NCBI GenBank assembly: GCA_903840935.1
Contig: CAIMHT010000062.1
Coordinates: forward strand, 1-44,269
Length of the DNA: 44,269 nt
Direction of reading: 5' to 3'
From: an uncultured Chlorobiaceae bacterium
GTDB taxonomy: Bacteria; Bacteroidota; Chlorobiia; Chlorobiales; Chlorobiaceae
The position numbers and the translations under genes are program-made. The notes beneath the pieces are model-generated. The model was not told where the DNA came from. It saw only the letters and a program-made list of their open reading frames with translations, and did not search any database. Positions 34,990 to 44,161 of this stretch are shown in pieces. Each line of letters opens with the position of its first letter. Position 1 is the stretch's first letter.

Positions 34990-35258
34990 ACCGATTGCTT
35001 TTTTGCGGGTTTCGGGCGGTAGAGCACGCCAAAGGCAACCCAGAGATAAGCTCCGATAAGCGTTACGGGGCTTATGAAAAGGGTAAAAAATCCGTTAACT
35101 TCCCGCTCCAGGTACATCCCCCAGTAACTTGCTGCTATTACCAGAGCCCCGAGGGCAATCATGATGTAGTTGATTGCTTCAAGGGGCATTGTGGCGGCGA
35201 TTTCAGCAGCTTGCTTCGGCTTTTGTTTGTTCTGCTGTTTCTTCTGTGAAGATTTCAT
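34986..35258 (-). CDS. Small membrane protein, DUF3098 family
   Basis: The 90-residue protein from ATG 35258 has a Lys/Gln-rich N-terminus, helix one [20 protein letters not shown] at about 34-53 and helix two at about 60-82 ([21 protein letters not shown]), ending YRPKP. This fits DUF3098, a small two-helix family seen in Bacteroidota and Chlorobi, of unknown function. It overlaps the argD C-terminal coding by 56 bases in another frame and the tonB stop by 4 bases. No ribosome site is seen, so it probably depends on coupling to argD. An in-frame ATG at 35189, after the argD stop, would be a shorter alternative. Confidence 0.72.
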   Translation of the reverse strand: MKSSQKKQQNKQKPKQAAEIAATMPLEAINYIMIALGALVIAASYWGMYLEREVNGFFTLFISPVTLIGAYLWVAFGVLYRPKPAKKQSV

Positions 35259-36429
35259 CAAGTACAGTAATACAGTGTTGAGCCTCTTCCTTGCTGATTG
35301 TGAGGGGTGGAAGAAGGCGGATAACGTTAATGCTGGTGGCATTGATAAGCACCTGCTTCTGCAGCGCTTTACCGACGTACGGTTTTGCCTCCTTGTCGAC
35401 CGTGATGCCCACCATCAGGCCATACTGGCGTATCTCAAGAATCTGCGGATGTTTTGCTGCCAGTTTTTGCACCGCATCATGGATAAAGGTGCCAATTTCC
35501 ACAGCGTGCTTTATCAGGTTATCCTCTTCGATCGCCTTGATCATGGCAATTCCTGCGGCGCAAGCAACCGGGTTGCCGCCAAAGGTGGTGCCGTGGTTGC
35601 CGTAGGTCAAAACATCAGCAACTTTTTCGCTCCCGATAACGGCAGAGAGGGGGAGTCCGCCACCAAGCGGTTTGGCAAGGCAGACCAGATCGGGATCGGC
35701 ATTAAGCGGTGTATAGCTGAAAAATGTACCAGTTCTTCCGCAGCCCGACTGAATTTCATCGGCGATGATGAGGAAGTTGTATTGCTCTCTAAGCTCCTTC
35801 AGTCGGTCAATAAAGGACTGCGACACACGGTGAATGCCACCCTCGCCCTGAACCACCTCAATAAAAACAGCCGCAGTTTTTTCTGAAACCCTTGCTTCAA
35901 GGTCAGCGATATCGTTGAAGGCAATCATGCCGGTTCCCGCCAGCAGCGGCTCAAAGCCGTCAACATATTTTGGTTTTGCCGTCAGCGACATGGCTCCGTA
36001 CGTTCTGCCGTGAAAACAGTTGCTCAGTGAGAGCACCTCTTTTTTATCAGTATCGCCCGCCAGGCCAGCCCATTTTCTTGCGATCTTGATAGCAGCCTCA
36101 ATGGCTTCTGTGCCGCTGTTGGCAAAAAAGACCTTTGAAAGGCCGGAGAGTGAAAGCAGTTTTGCGGCAAGCTCAAACTGCGGTTCCATCATGAAAAGAT
36201 TGGAGGCATGGATGAGCTTTGAGGTCTGAGTGCTTATTGCTTCCACCAGACGCTGGTCGCCATAACCAAGGGCATTGACGCCTATGCCCGAAATCATGTC
36301 AAGATAACGGGTTCCGTTATCGCTGACGAGCCAGACCCCTTCGCCATGCGTTACGGCAATGGGAAGCCGGGCATAATTATGAAAAAAAAGCTCCTGTTCG
36401 GTTTCCTGGTTTACAGCCACTTTTTTCAT
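35203..36429 (-). CDS. argD: Acetylornithine aminotransferase (class III)
   Basis: ArgD converts N-acetylglutamate semialdehyde to acetylornithine in arginine synthesis, using PLP. From ATG 36429 it has 408 residues. It shows [37 protein letters not shown], the [17 protein letters not shown] cofactor motif, [17 protein letters not shown] with the PLP-binding Lys, and [17 protein letters not shown]. The frame is open to 36546, but that extension overlaps the small gene upstream. Related class III enzymes act on ornithine or succinylornithine; the arginine pathway is the likeliest role. The 3' end overlaps the DUF3098 gene. Confidence 0.9.
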   Translation of the reverse strand: MKKVAVNQETEQELFFHNYARLPIAVTHGEGVWLVSDNGTRYLDMISGIGVNALGYGDQRLVEAISTQTSKLIHASNLFMMEPQFELAAKLLSLSGLSKVFFANSGTEAIEAAIKIARKWAGLAGDTDKKEVLSLSNCFHGRTYGAMSLTAKPKYVDGFEPLLAGTGMIAFNDIADLEARVSEKTAAVFIEVVQGEGGIHRVSQSFIDRLKELREQYNFLIIADEIQSGCGRTGTFFSYTPLNADPDLVCLAKPLGGGLPLSAVIGSEKVADVLTYGNHGTTFGGNPVACAAGIAMIKAIEEDNLIKHAVEIGTFIHDAVQKLAAKHPQILEIRQYGLMVGITVDKEAKPYVGKALQKQVLINATSINVIRLLPPLTISKEEAQHCITVLDEIFTEETAEQTKAEASC

Positions 36430-36484
36430 GCTCGTTTCTGAGGGTTGGTAAAATGGTTGATTATAATAATGAATAACCATGCTT

Positions 36485-36697
36485 TCAAACATTTTCTTGC
36501 GCTTCTTTCCAGGCAAGCCAGACGCGGATAATGCGCCAGATACCATAAGCGCCGGTCAGCAGGGCATAAAGGCGAAGATCCTGTTTCATTCCCGCAGGGG
36601 AGATGTCAGGAAAAAAGAGAAGATAGAGGGCGATACCGATAAACGTGCTTCCAAGAAGCAGGCCAGTGATGATCTCGATAAGGCTCTTTTTTTTCAC
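36485..36697 (-). CDS. Small two-helix membrane protein coupled to ndh
   Basis: The 70-residue protein starts at GTG 36697 ([10 protein letters not shown]), preceded by a strong AGGAGG-type ribosome site about 7 bases away. It has two hydrophobic segments, about 8-29 and 40-60 ([19 protein letters not shown]), with a basic N-terminus. Its GTG overlaps the ndh TGA in GTGA, so translation follows that of ndh. I do not recognise the family. The position suggests an accessory to the type II NADH dehydrogenase or simply an operon passenger. The argD start is 55 bases downstream. Confidence 0.7.
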   Translation of the reverse strand: MKKKSLIEIITGLLLGSTFIGIALYLLFFPDISPAGMKQDLRLYALLTGAYGIWRIIRVWLAWKEAQENV

Positions 36698-37998
36698 TCC
36701 TTCTCCTCCTTTTCTGACCGAAGTGCGCAGGGGTCGGCATCAGGATAGAAACGCCACTCCCGGTTGATGATCAGGCGGGCGCCATAGCTGAAGGTGAAGT
36801 ACGACCATCCCCACTGCAGCAGCACAAAGACCCGGTGACGGAAGCTGGTCAAAAAGTAGATATGCACCAGCAGCCAGGTAAACCAGGCAAGAATACCATC
36901 AAACTTCAGACTGCCGAATTCAACAATAGCCTTGTTTTTGCCGATGGTGGCCATTTGCCCCTTGTCGCGGTAGCGGAAGAGCTTTCTTGCTTTTGTTTTT
37001 ATATCAAGCACAATGTTTTTGCCGATGAGCCGTCCCTGTTGCAAGGCAACAGGCGCGAGGCCTGGCAGGGGAGTTCCATCTTCCGAAACAAAGTGCGCAA
37101 GGTCACCTCCGACAAAGATTTCCGGATGATTTGGTATGCTGAGATCTTCACTGACCACGATTCGTCCTATCCGATCAGTTTCCACCCCGGCCATTGTTTT
37201 GCCAATCTCAATGGCGGTGACGCCGGCCGCCCAGAGTACCGTTGCCGCTTCGATGCGTTCATTGCCGATTTGTACACCGTTTTCATCAACATCGCTTACC
37301 ATACTGTTTGTCCAGACCTGCACGCCCAGTTTTTCAAGCGATCGGGTCGCCTTGCTGGCAAGATCGGGAGAAAAAGAGCCAAGAATGCGCGGAGCCGCTT
37401 CAACAATAAAAATACGGGTAAGCTTGGGGTCAATGTTCCTATAAAATCTTGAGAGCGTGTACCGGCTCATTTCGCCAATCGAGCCCGCCAGTTCCACACC
37501 GGTCGGCCCGCCACCGACAATGACAAAGGTGAGCAGTTTTTTGCGTTCGACGAAATCCGTTGTCCGTTCAGCCCGTTCATATGCCTCCATCACCCGACGG
37601 CGAATCTCCTTGGCCTGTGCAAGGGTTTTCAACCCGGGAGCAAACTCTTCCCATTCGTTATGCCCGAAATAGTGGTGCTGGACACCGCAGGCAAGTACCA
37701 GATAATCGTAAGGGATATCTTTGAAATCGGTTATGACGGTTTTATTCTCAACATCAATGCGATCGACAATACCCTTGAAGACCGTGATGTTCTGGTAGTT
37801 TGCCAGCATGTTCCGCAGCGGGGCGGCAATATCGCCCTCACCAAGCGCCGCCATGGCAACCTGATAGAGCAGCGGCTGAAAGAGGTGGTAGTTCTTCCGG
37901 TCGATAAGGGTAATCTCAATATCTTTTTTATTGCCAAGTATCCTGGCCGCATTCAGTCCTGCAAATCCTCCACCTACAATCACAACCCTTTTTTTCAT
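36694..37998 (-). CDS. ndh: Type II NADH:quinone oxidoreductase
   Basis: This single-subunit flavoprotein oxidises NADH and passes electrons to quinone at the membrane without pumping protons. The 434-residue protein from ATG 37998 starts KKRVVIVGGGFAGLNAARILG (FAD site). It then shows LFQPLLYQVAMAAL, the second nucleotide fold FVIVGGGPTGVELAGSIGEM, LWAAGVTA, and FVGGDLAHF with LAPVALQQGRLIGKNI near the C-terminus. A C-terminal hydrophobic stretch (about 360-395) may anchor it. The frame reads upstream to 38127, but that part is not family-like. AAGGA precedes the ATG closely. Confidence 0.93.
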   Translation of the reverse strand: MKKRVVIVGGGFAGLNAARILGNKKDIEITLIDRKNYHLFQPLLYQVAMAALGEGDIAAPLRNMLANYQNITVFKGIVDRIDVENKTVITDFKDIPYDYLVLACGVQHHYFGHNEWEEFAPGLKTLAQAKEIRRRVMEAYERAERTTDFVERKKLLTFVIVGGGPTGVELAGSIGEMSRYTLSRFYRNIDPKLTRIFIVEAAPRILGSFSPDLASKATRSLEKLGVQVWTNSMVSDVDENGVQIGNERIEAATVLWAAGVTAIEIGKTMAGVETDRIGRIVVSEDLSIPNHPEIFVGGDLAHFVSEDGTPLPGLAPVALQQGRLIGKNIVLDIKTKARKLFRYRDKGQMATIGKNKAIVEFGSLKFDGILAWFTWLLVHIYFLTSFRHRVFVLLQWGWSYFTFSYGARLIINREWRFYPDADPCALRSEKEEKE

Positions 37999-38135
37999 GT
38001 CCTTGTTTTTACCTTTCCCGTGAAAAGGGTGAATGTATACTCTTTTTTTTGCATGCCAAAGCGATGCATTCAGCTTTATGACGCTATTTAACAGTTTTTC
38101 GTGCAATGCAGTTTGTTTTGGCTGCATTTTTTTCT

Positions 38136-38163
38136 ATTACGCAACATAGCGTGCTATGGTAAT
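38136..38163. repeat. Imperfect palindrome upstream of ndh
   Basis: CATAGC (38145-38150) and GCTATG (38153-38158) form an almost loopless palindrome, extended by ATTAC (38136-38140) and GTAAT (38159-38163) with four unpaired bases on one side. It lies about 140 bases upstream of the ndh ATG and just after the DUF985 stop. No T-tract follows on the minus strand, so an operator is as likely as a transcript-end hairpin. Confidence 0.45.
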
Positions 38164-38174
38164 GCTGTTTCTTG

Positions 38175-38675
38175 TCAGGTGAGGCGCTCAATTAATTCAG
38201 TGTGCCGGGGGAATTTTTTTTGCAGTGTCGTTCTGTCGGCAAAAGCAAAGTCGCGAAAATCGAAGCCCGGCGCTACCACGCAGCTCACCAGCGCGTAATG
38301 TTCATCTTCAGGAGTCGCAAGGGAGGCGCCGAACCAGCTCTCAGCCGGGACGACACCCTGCACGATATGCCCCTGATCTGGCGCGAGGCCAAGCGTAAAG
38401 TTGGAGGCTTTACCGCTCCCCGGAAAAATGTGCACCTTCAGGGGATGACCGGCATGAAAAAACCAGAGTTCATCGGAATGGATCTTGTGCAGTTTTGAGC
38501 AATCCTTACCCTGCAGGAGATAATGGATGGCCGTTGCATAAGTGCGCGGGCCATTGAACGCAGTGGCATCCGTAAAGGGGTACAAACCTTCGCTCCGGTA
38601 TGTTTCTCGGTAATATCCCCCTTCCGGATGCGGTGCAAGCTGGAGGCTTTCTATCCAGAAATCAGCTTTTTGCAT
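38175..38675 (-). CDS. DUF985 cupin-fold protein
   Basis: The 166-residue protein starts at ATG 38675 ([20 protein letters not shown]) and matches the DUF985 (cupin_5) pattern: [39 protein letters not shown] and [12 protein letters not shown]. It should be a soluble beta-barrel. Its function is not established; sugar epimerase-like or small-molecule binding roles have been proposed for cupins of this kind. The ATG lies inside the purE end, giving a 14-base overlap, so it is probably translated from the purE transcript. Confidence 0.88.
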   Translation of the reverse strand: MQKADFWIESLQLAPHPEGGYYRETYRSEGLYPFTDATAFNGPRTYATAIHYLLQGKDCSKLHKIHSDELWFFHAGHPLKVHIFPGSGKASNFTLGLAPDQGHIVQGVVPAESWFGASLATPEDEHYALVSCVVAPGFDFRDFAFADRTTLQKKFPRHTELIERLT

Positions 38676-39189
38676 GGAGCTTTTCGCGGATTTTGGCAGT
38701 TTTCTGCCGGGATCCGTCAGCAAGTTTTTTGCGGAACTCCAACAGGGCCGTCATTAGCGCTTCATCAGAGAGCGCAAGAATCTGGACGGCAAGCAGGGCG
38801 GCATTCCGGGCATTATCAATGCCGACTGTCGCCACAGGAATTCCCGCAGGCATCTGCACAATGGAGTAGAGCGAGTCTTGACCGTTGAGTTTTTTGCTGA
38901 AAATCGGCACACCGATAACCGGCAGAAGCGTCATGGCCGCAGTAACGCCTGGCAAATGCGCCGCCCCGCCAGCTCCGGCGATAATAACCTTAAGGCCGCG
39001 CTCAATGGCTGACGTGGCATAGTTTTCGAGGTCATGCGGTGTCCGGTGTGCTGAAATAACGGAGATCTCGGAGGCAATACCGAACTCCTCACAGACCAGT
39101 GAAGCCTCCCTCATGATGTCGAAATCTGAATCGGAACCCATGATGATGCCTACAACCGGCCTTTGATCAGCGTCTGTTTTTTGTTTCAT
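38662..39189 (-). CDS. purE: N5-carboxyaminoimidazole ribonucleotide mutase (PurE class I)
   Basis: PurE moves the carboxyl group of N5-CAIR to give CAIR in purine synthesis. The 175-residue protein has [49 protein letters not shown] and [30 protein letters not shown], all PurE class I motifs, including the active-site His in SAHR and the catalytic GGAAH region. PurK, its usual partner, is not in the window. The start has no clear ribosome site. The DUF985 gene overlaps its end. Confidence 0.96.
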   Translation of the reverse strand: MKQKTDADQRPVVGIIMGSDSDFDIMREASLVCEEFGIASEISVISAHRTPHDLENYATSAIERGLKVIIAGAGGAAHLPGVTAAMTLLPVIGVPIFSKKLNGQDSLYSIVQMPAGIPVATVGIDNARNAALLAVQILALSDEALMTALLEFRKKLADGSRQKTAKIREKLHAKS

Positions 39190-39449
39190 AGAAAGGTTCG
39201 TTGATATAATTGATCAATATGTAATTTGAGAATATAAGCTCTTCAGGAGCGGCATTACGGGTTTCGATTGTTGCGGCGTCTTGATAAAAATCCCTTCGTG
39301 GACGACATATCTGTAGCGCAACTGTGCGAGCCTTGGGGAAGAGGTATTGCAAGGCAGTTTATAGGCTAATGATTTATGAAATTGCCGAGTTTTATGTATT
39401 TTCACGAGAACCAATTTAAAAAAATAATACTTGCAGAGGAAAGATAACA

Positions 39450-40868
39450 ATGGCAACCAATCTCGCAGTAAAGTACAGCAATCCCGGCCCCCGTTACACC
39501 AGTTATCCCACCATTCCCTCATGGAGCACCGACGGTGTTACCCAGGAACAGTGGAAAGATGCGATGGTAAAGGGTTTTAACGACAGCAACGAGACCACCG
39601 GAATCAGTCTGTACATTCACATTCCCTACTGTGAGAACCACTGCTACTTCTGCGGCTGCAACGCCCATCGCACCCAGGATCACTCCTACGAAACACCCTA
39701 CCTTGAGGCACTGCTCAAAGAGTGGCAGATGTATATTGATGTTTTCCCCGGTCGTCTCAACGTCAAGGAGCTGCACATAGGCGGCGGCACCCCAACCTTT
39801 TTCAGCCCTGAAAATCTTGTCAGGCTCATAGATGGTATCTGCAAGCATGTCAACAAGATGGACAACTACATGTTCAGCTTTGAGACCAATCCCAAGTCAA
39901 CCTCAAGGGAGCACCTCGAAGCGCTCTACAGTGTCGGATTCCGCCGCATGAGTTTCGGTATACAGGATTTCGACCCGATAGTGCAGCAGGAGATCAACCG
40001 CCTTCAGTCCTTCGAGCTGGTCAAGGAAAAGGTTGACTTGGCTCGCGAAATCGGCTTTACCTCAGTCAATTTTGACCTTGTATACGGTCTGCCCAAGCAG
40101 ACGATGGCCACCATTACCGACACCATCCAGAAGGTGATGGAGCTGAAACCTGACCGCCTTGCTTTTTATGCATACGGCCACAACCCGCACATGTACGAAG
40201 GACAGCGGAAGTTCAAGGAGTCAGACTTGCCTGTCGGCGACGTCAAGCAGGAGCTCTACGACAAGGGAAGCGCCATGCTTGAATCCATCGGTTATCACGA
40301 AATTGGCATGGACCATTTCGCCATCGAAGGTGACGCGCTCTTCGTTGCTGCAAAAAACGGGACACTGCACCGTAACTTCATGGGCTATACGGAAAATACC
40401 ACACAGATGATGCTGGCGATTGGATCATCCTCCATCAGCGACACCTGGTACGCATTTGCACAGAACGAGCGCGATGATGAATCCTATATCAAGGCCGTCA
40501 ACGAAGGACGATTCCCGCTCCATCGTGGTCACCTGCTGACAGACGAAGATCTGGTGCTTCGCCGCCATATTCTCAACCTGATGTGCAAGCAGGAGACATC
40601 ATGGGAAGATCCCAAGCTTTACACCGATGAGCTTGACATAGCCCTCTACCGGCTCGAAGACATGCAGAACGACGGTATCGTTGTTCTGGGCGACAAAAGC
40701 GTTCGGGTAACCGAGGCTGGCATTCCGTTTTTGCGCAATATCTGTATGGCCTTCGACGCAAGGCTCTGGAGCTCCGACAGCCTTTCAAAGGCGTATAACG
40801 TTTCGCGCGATATCCAGAAGACTTACATAGAAAAAGCCCGACTTGCAAAGGCGCAACAGCTTGGTTGA
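39450..40868 (+). CDS. hemN: Oxygen-independent coproporphyrinogen III oxidase (radical SAM)
   Basis: HemN makes protoporphyrinogen IX from coproporphyrinogen III without oxygen, needed for heme and chlorophyll in an anaerobe. The 472-residue protein has the radical SAM cluster motif [11 protein letters not shown] with Cys61, Cys65, Cys68 and a following Cys70. SAM-site [13 protein letters not shown] is near residue 107-119, and [11 protein letters not shown] and LVYGLPKQT follow. Length and order match HemN rather than the shorter HemW-like proteins. AGAGGAAAG upstream of the ATG is a good ribosome site. A strong terminator follows the stop. Confidence 0.95.
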   Translation: MATNLAVKYSNPGPRYTSYPTIPSWSTDGVTQEQWKDAMVKGFNDSNETTGISLYIHIPYCENHCYFCGCNAHRTQDHSYETPYLEALLKEWQMYIDVFPGRLNVKELHIGGGTPTFFSPENLVRLIDGICKHVNKMDNYMFSFETNPKSTSREHLEALYSVGFRRMSFGIQDFDPIVQQEINRLQSFELVKEKVDLAREIGFTSVNFDLVYGLPKQTMATITDTIQKVMELKPDRLAFYAYGHNPHMYEGQRKFKESDLPVGDVKQELYDKGSAMLESIGYHEIGMDHFAIEGDALFVAAKNGTLHRNFMGYTENTTQMMLAIGSSSISDTWYAFAQNERDDESYIKAVNEGRFPLHRGHLLTDEDLVLRRHILNLMCKQETSWEDPKLYTDELDIALYRLEDMQNDGIVVLGDKSVRVTEAGIPFLRNICMAFDARLWSSDSLSKAYNVSRDIQKTYIEKARLAKAQQLG

Positions 40869-40900
40869 GTAATTTGTTTTGACTTCAGTTGCAATGTTAC

Positions 40901-40928
40901 AAAGGGTGATTTCGGTCACCCTTTTTTT
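40901..40928 (+). terminator. Intrinsic terminator of hemN
   Basis: AAAGGGTGA (40901-40909) pairs perfectly with TCACCCTTT (40916-40924) around the stable-type loop TTTCGG, and the T-run continues to 40928. It is a clear Rho-independent terminator 33 bases after the hemN stop. It ends 10 bases before the ATG of the next gene on the same strand. Confidence 0.92.
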
Positions 40929-40938
40929 GTGAAAAATT

Positions 40939-42072
40939 ATGACGAAAAAGATAAAAGTAGGCTTTATCGGAAGTGGCTGGTCGAGAATTGCCCAAGCCCC
41001 GGCCTTTTCACTGATAGAAAATGTGGAGCTTGCCGCCGTGGCAAGCCCGACCGAGCTGCATCGCCAGAAGTTCATGAAGATGTTCGATATTCAGAAGGGC
41101 TTTGCCGACTGGCGCGACATGCTGCATTGCGACCTTGATCTGGTCTGCGTCACTACGCCGACCTGGCTGCACACGCAGATGGTGACCGGCGTGCTCCAGA
41201 GCGGCAAAAGTGTACTCTGCGAAAAACCCTTTGCACTCAATGTTTCGGATGCTGCTGAAATGGTTAGCGTTGCCTCCACAGCTCCCGGTTTTGCGCTCAT
41301 CGACCATCAGCTCCGCTTTCATCCTGCGGTTCGCTGCATGAAACAGATGATTGAGAGCGGAGAGATTGGCAAAGTGTACGAAGTGCGTGCCGTTATGAAC
41401 CTTGCGTCCCGCAATCGGCCCGACATGCCCTGGTCATGGTGGTGTGACGCCGAAAAAGGAGGGGGAGCCCTCGGTGCCCTCGGATCCCATCTTATTGACT
41501 TGAACCGCTTCCTTGTTGGCGAAATTTCGAAGGTCTCCTGCAACCTTGGAACCAGTATTCCCTATCGCCCCGACAGGTTGGGGAAGGCGTGCCGTGTCAC
41601 GTCGGATGACCACTTTGCCATGATGATGACCTTCGGCCCCTCATCGGTTGCCCTTGGCAGCTCTTCCGTGATGCACGTCACCACCGTTGGTGCTTACACC
41701 TGGTTCTCCTTTGAAGTGGTTGGCAGCCTTAAAACCATAAGGCTTGATGGAGCTGGACGGTTGCGGGAGGTTACCAATGACGAAGCAAAGGTGGGTCGCA
41801 GCCTCATTGATGCCCCCCGATGGAAACTGGTTGAACCGATGCTCTCGTGGGACGAGCTTGTTTTGCAGGAAAAAATCCGCCAGTCATCCCTCGCCGTTCA
41901 CGGTATTTTCGCAGTCGGCTTTGCCTTTCTTGCCCATCGGATTGTCAAGGCGCTCAAGAACCAGGAGAAGAGGCTTCATGATGCCGCAGGCTTTTCTGAC
42001 GGTCTCATGATCCAGAAAGTCATGCAGGCCGCCCGAAAATCCGACAAGCTTCAACGGTGGATTAAAATTTAA
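40939..42072 (+). CDS. Gfo/Idh/MocA-family NAD(P)-dependent oxidoreductase
   Basis: The 377-residue protein has an N-terminal Rossmann fold, [18 protein letters not shown] with the Gly-rich turn, then [13 protein letters not shown] and the family EKP motif ([11 protein letters not shown]) at about residues 96-98. The C-terminal domain contains [16 protein letters not shown] and [21 protein letters not shown], with His in the typical active-site region. Members act on sugars, inositol or, in the biliverdin reductase branch, tetrapyrroles. The substrate is unknown. The hemN terminator ends 10 bases before the ATG and no ribosome site is visible, so how it is transcribed is unclear. Confidence 0.88.
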   Translation: MTKKIKVGFIGSGWSRIAQAPAFSLIENVELAAVASPTELHRQKFMKMFDIQKGFADWRDMLHCDLDLVCVTTPTWLHTQMVTGVLQSGKSVLCEKPFALNVSDAAEMVSVASTAPGFALIDHQLRFHPAVRCMKQMIESGEIGKVYEVRAVMNLASRNRPDMPWSWWCDAEKGGGALGALGSHLIDLNRFLVGEISKVSCNLGTSIPYRPDRLGKACRVTSDDHFAMMMTFGPSSVALGSSSVMHVTTVGAYTWFSFEVVGSLKTIRLDGAGRLREVTNDEAKVGRSLIDAPRWKLVEPMLSWDELVLQEKIRQSSLAVHGIFAVGFAFLAHRIVKALKNQEKRLHDAAGFSDGLMIQKVMQAARKSDKLQRWIKI

Positions 42073-42096
42073 TATGATCTGATCAACAACACCATC

Positions 42097-43194
42097 ATGC
42101 AGAACCAGGAGCGTGACAAGAGAGCATCTACTGACCCGATTAAACAACAATCCTTCCGAAACGTAGATGCCTTGTTTGATTCCTATCCTGAATCGGTTTT
42201 TCTTATGGAGTGCTCCGGCCAAATCGTTGACACCAACAAGACTTTTGCCTGCAGGATAGGTAAAAGCTTACAGGAGTGCATTGGTACGAATATCTACGAT
42301 CTGCTTTCGCTGGAACTGATGTAAGAGAGCTCATCCACCCGGATGAGCGGCCATTGGTCGAAGAACAGATGCAGAAAATTCTGGGCAGGGGCGTTGAAGA
42401 GTCTGTGGAATTGAGAGTTCTGCTTCGCGGTGGCCCTGAATTCCGCTGGTTTCTGTTGAGGGGCAAAAGAATTGTTATCAACGATAAAGCATTAATCGGA
42501 GGAATCGGCACGGATATTACTGAGCGCAAGCAAACAGAAGAGGCGTTGCTCAAGAGTGAACAAAAGTTTCGTGCCATTACAGAACAAATCTCCGAGCTGG
42601 TGTTTGTTGCCGACAAAAATGGGAGGTTCATTTATGTATCCCTGCAGTAGAGAGGCTCCTTGGCTATGCACCAGAAGAAGTTATTGGCCATGCATTCAGT
42701 GAATTTATCCCGGAGGAGGAGCTGTTGAAAAGTGTTGATGCTTTTGCCAAGATACTCTCCAATCAATCCCTGACCCATTTTTTTGAACTGAGATTCAGAC
42801 AAAAAAACAGTTCGATTTTCTGGGGGGAGGTGCATATGCAATATTTTACGGGATGTAAACATGCAGGAGTAATCGCCATTCTGCTTGACTGCAACGAACG
42901 AAAGCGTATTGAGAGGATGAGGGCAGTACGCGTTCATCTGCTTGAAATGGAGCTGATCTCTTCAGTATACTGCAAGCAACTGATCCTGACTTGAAATCCC
43001 TTTTTATGTCCGGCTATACAGCACGTATCATTTCCGATTTCGGAGGAATCAGTGATGGTGTACACCTTATAGAAAAACTGTTTACAAGAAACGCACTGAT
43101 CAAAAATGTGCAGGAAATACTAAAAACTCATAGTTCACCAAGGAAGAGCACTATCGATACGATAAACAGTTCCATACCGTTCATTACCCGGTAA
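42097..43194 (+). pseudogene. Gutted PAS-domain hybrid sensor kinase
   Basis: Pieces of a sensory kinase lie in successive frames. Frame one (42097-42324) holds half a PAS domain (FDSYPESVFLMECSGQIVDTN). A second frame carries RELIHPDERPLVEEQM, ending in the PAS-to-linker motif GGIGTDITERKQTEEAL, and the start of another PAS that stops at 42650. One missing base in a C-run near 42640 shifts to a third frame with ERLLGYAPEEVIGH and the rest of that PAS (to 42994). Next, with no HisKA or HATPase domain, comes the last third of a receiver, DPDLKSLFMSGYTAR, with KLFT in place of KPFT. The phospho-acceptor Asp and the whole kinase core are gone. Confidence 0.85.
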
Positions 43195-43290
43195 CCACCC
43201 TCTTAAAAATAATAGAAGTGTTTCGGAAAAGTCAAATAACAGCAGCGCATGACGGCATCGCTGTTGACCGCTTAAGTAATGATTATGCTG

Positions 43291-43605
43291 TCAGTTTTTG
43301 CTATTGACTTGCGCATCTATAGCAAGGTTCATCTGTTCCTTTAACTCTCTGAGTCGTTCAGCCGCATCGGGATCGCCTTGTGCTTCCTTCAGCCTTAATA
43401 CTGCGCTCTTTGCATAAAAACCACCCTTCGGTTCCAACTGCCTGCGCTTTTCGGTCACTCCGATTTCAATACTTGCAATTTCTGCTACTTCCAAAATCTC
43501 GTCTGAAAGTGTCGGGTCTTTTCTCATCACCTTCAGGGCTTCATAAGCCTCTTCGTACTGTCCGGCCTCGATCTGGTCAATAATATGTTGTAATTGTATT
43601 TTCAT
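43291..43605 (-). CDS. Small helical hypothetical protein
   Basis: The 104-residue protein starts at ATG 43605 and is strongly charged and helical, with IEAGQYEEAYEALKVMRKDP resembling one tetratricopeptide-like hairpin and a Leu/Glu/Arg-rich C-terminus (LRLKEAQGDPDAAERLREL). There is no signal peptide or membrane segment. I do not recognise it as a defined family. It lies between the broken sensor kinase and the broken Rpn-type nuclease. The frame is intact and the composition is protein-like, so it is probably real, but a remnant cannot be ruled out. Confidence 0.55.
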   Translation of the reverse strand: MKIQLQHIIDQIEAGQYEEAYEALKVMRKDPTLSDEILEVAEIASIEIGVTEKRRQLEPKGGFYAKSAVLRLKEAQGDPDAAERLRELKEQMNLAIDAQVNSKN

Positions 43606-43747
43606 AGTTTTGCTATTCTATTTTTTACTTCAGAAAGGTGATCTTTACGGGAGATAAAGCTTTTGCAATAAAAATGATGCATAACCTGTCGTTTTGAATA
43701 GAAGGAGCACACGAAGACTCAATCGGCTACATGATACATTACATAAT

Positions 43748-44090
43748 CATACCTGCATGATCAAGATAGCGTCCCCATTGAACTTTTTCAATTCGATGTA
43801 GTGCAGTTCAAAAATGTTATGCAGTTTATCATCTTTGCCAGTAGCGGTGTTGATTATTATAGCAACGGTGTGCCTCAGTTGTATCAGGTATAAAGTTGCA
43901 ATCAAGGATGTTGATGCTGATAGTTTTTATTAGCTCCTTGTACCTCATCCCTTCACTGAGCTCTTCGGTAACCAGTTTTGCCCAATAGAAAATGGCGCGT
44001 TTGTCAAAATGGTAGTCTTCGCTGATTTGCATCTTGTCGTTGAACCAGTTTTTTGTCGCATCCGCTTTTGCTTTCAGGATCGACTGTGTT
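43748..44090 (-). pseudogene. Remnant of an Rpn-type (PD-(D/E)XK) nuclease/putative transposase
   Basis: The minus strand encodes FDKRAIFYWAKLVTEELSEG followed by IKTISINILDCNFI, the middle of the Rpn/PD-(D/E)XK transposase family, up to a stop at 43829. The family C-terminus appears in a second frame as FELHYIELKKFNGD, ending at 43750-43748, so a frameshift near 43840-43850 broke the gene. The catalytic N-terminal half is missing: further upstream the same frame runs antiparallel to a thioesterase gene and has no family character. The left boundary near 44090 is approximate. Confidence 0.72.
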
Positions 44091-44161
44091 ATTTTGAACC
44101 AGTCTCGGCGGGGCAGCCAGCCCCTGTCGTCCTCGTTAACCCTGTGTAAGCTCCTGCAAAA

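Noticed and set aside
35170-35886. Plus-strand frame of 238 codons
   Set aside because: Antisense to argD; no recognisable domain.
38109-38134. Plus-strand hairpin with T-tract (TGCAG and CTGCA plus T residues)
   Set aside because: The stem is only 5 pairs with a 10-base loop, and no plus-strand gene ends upstream.
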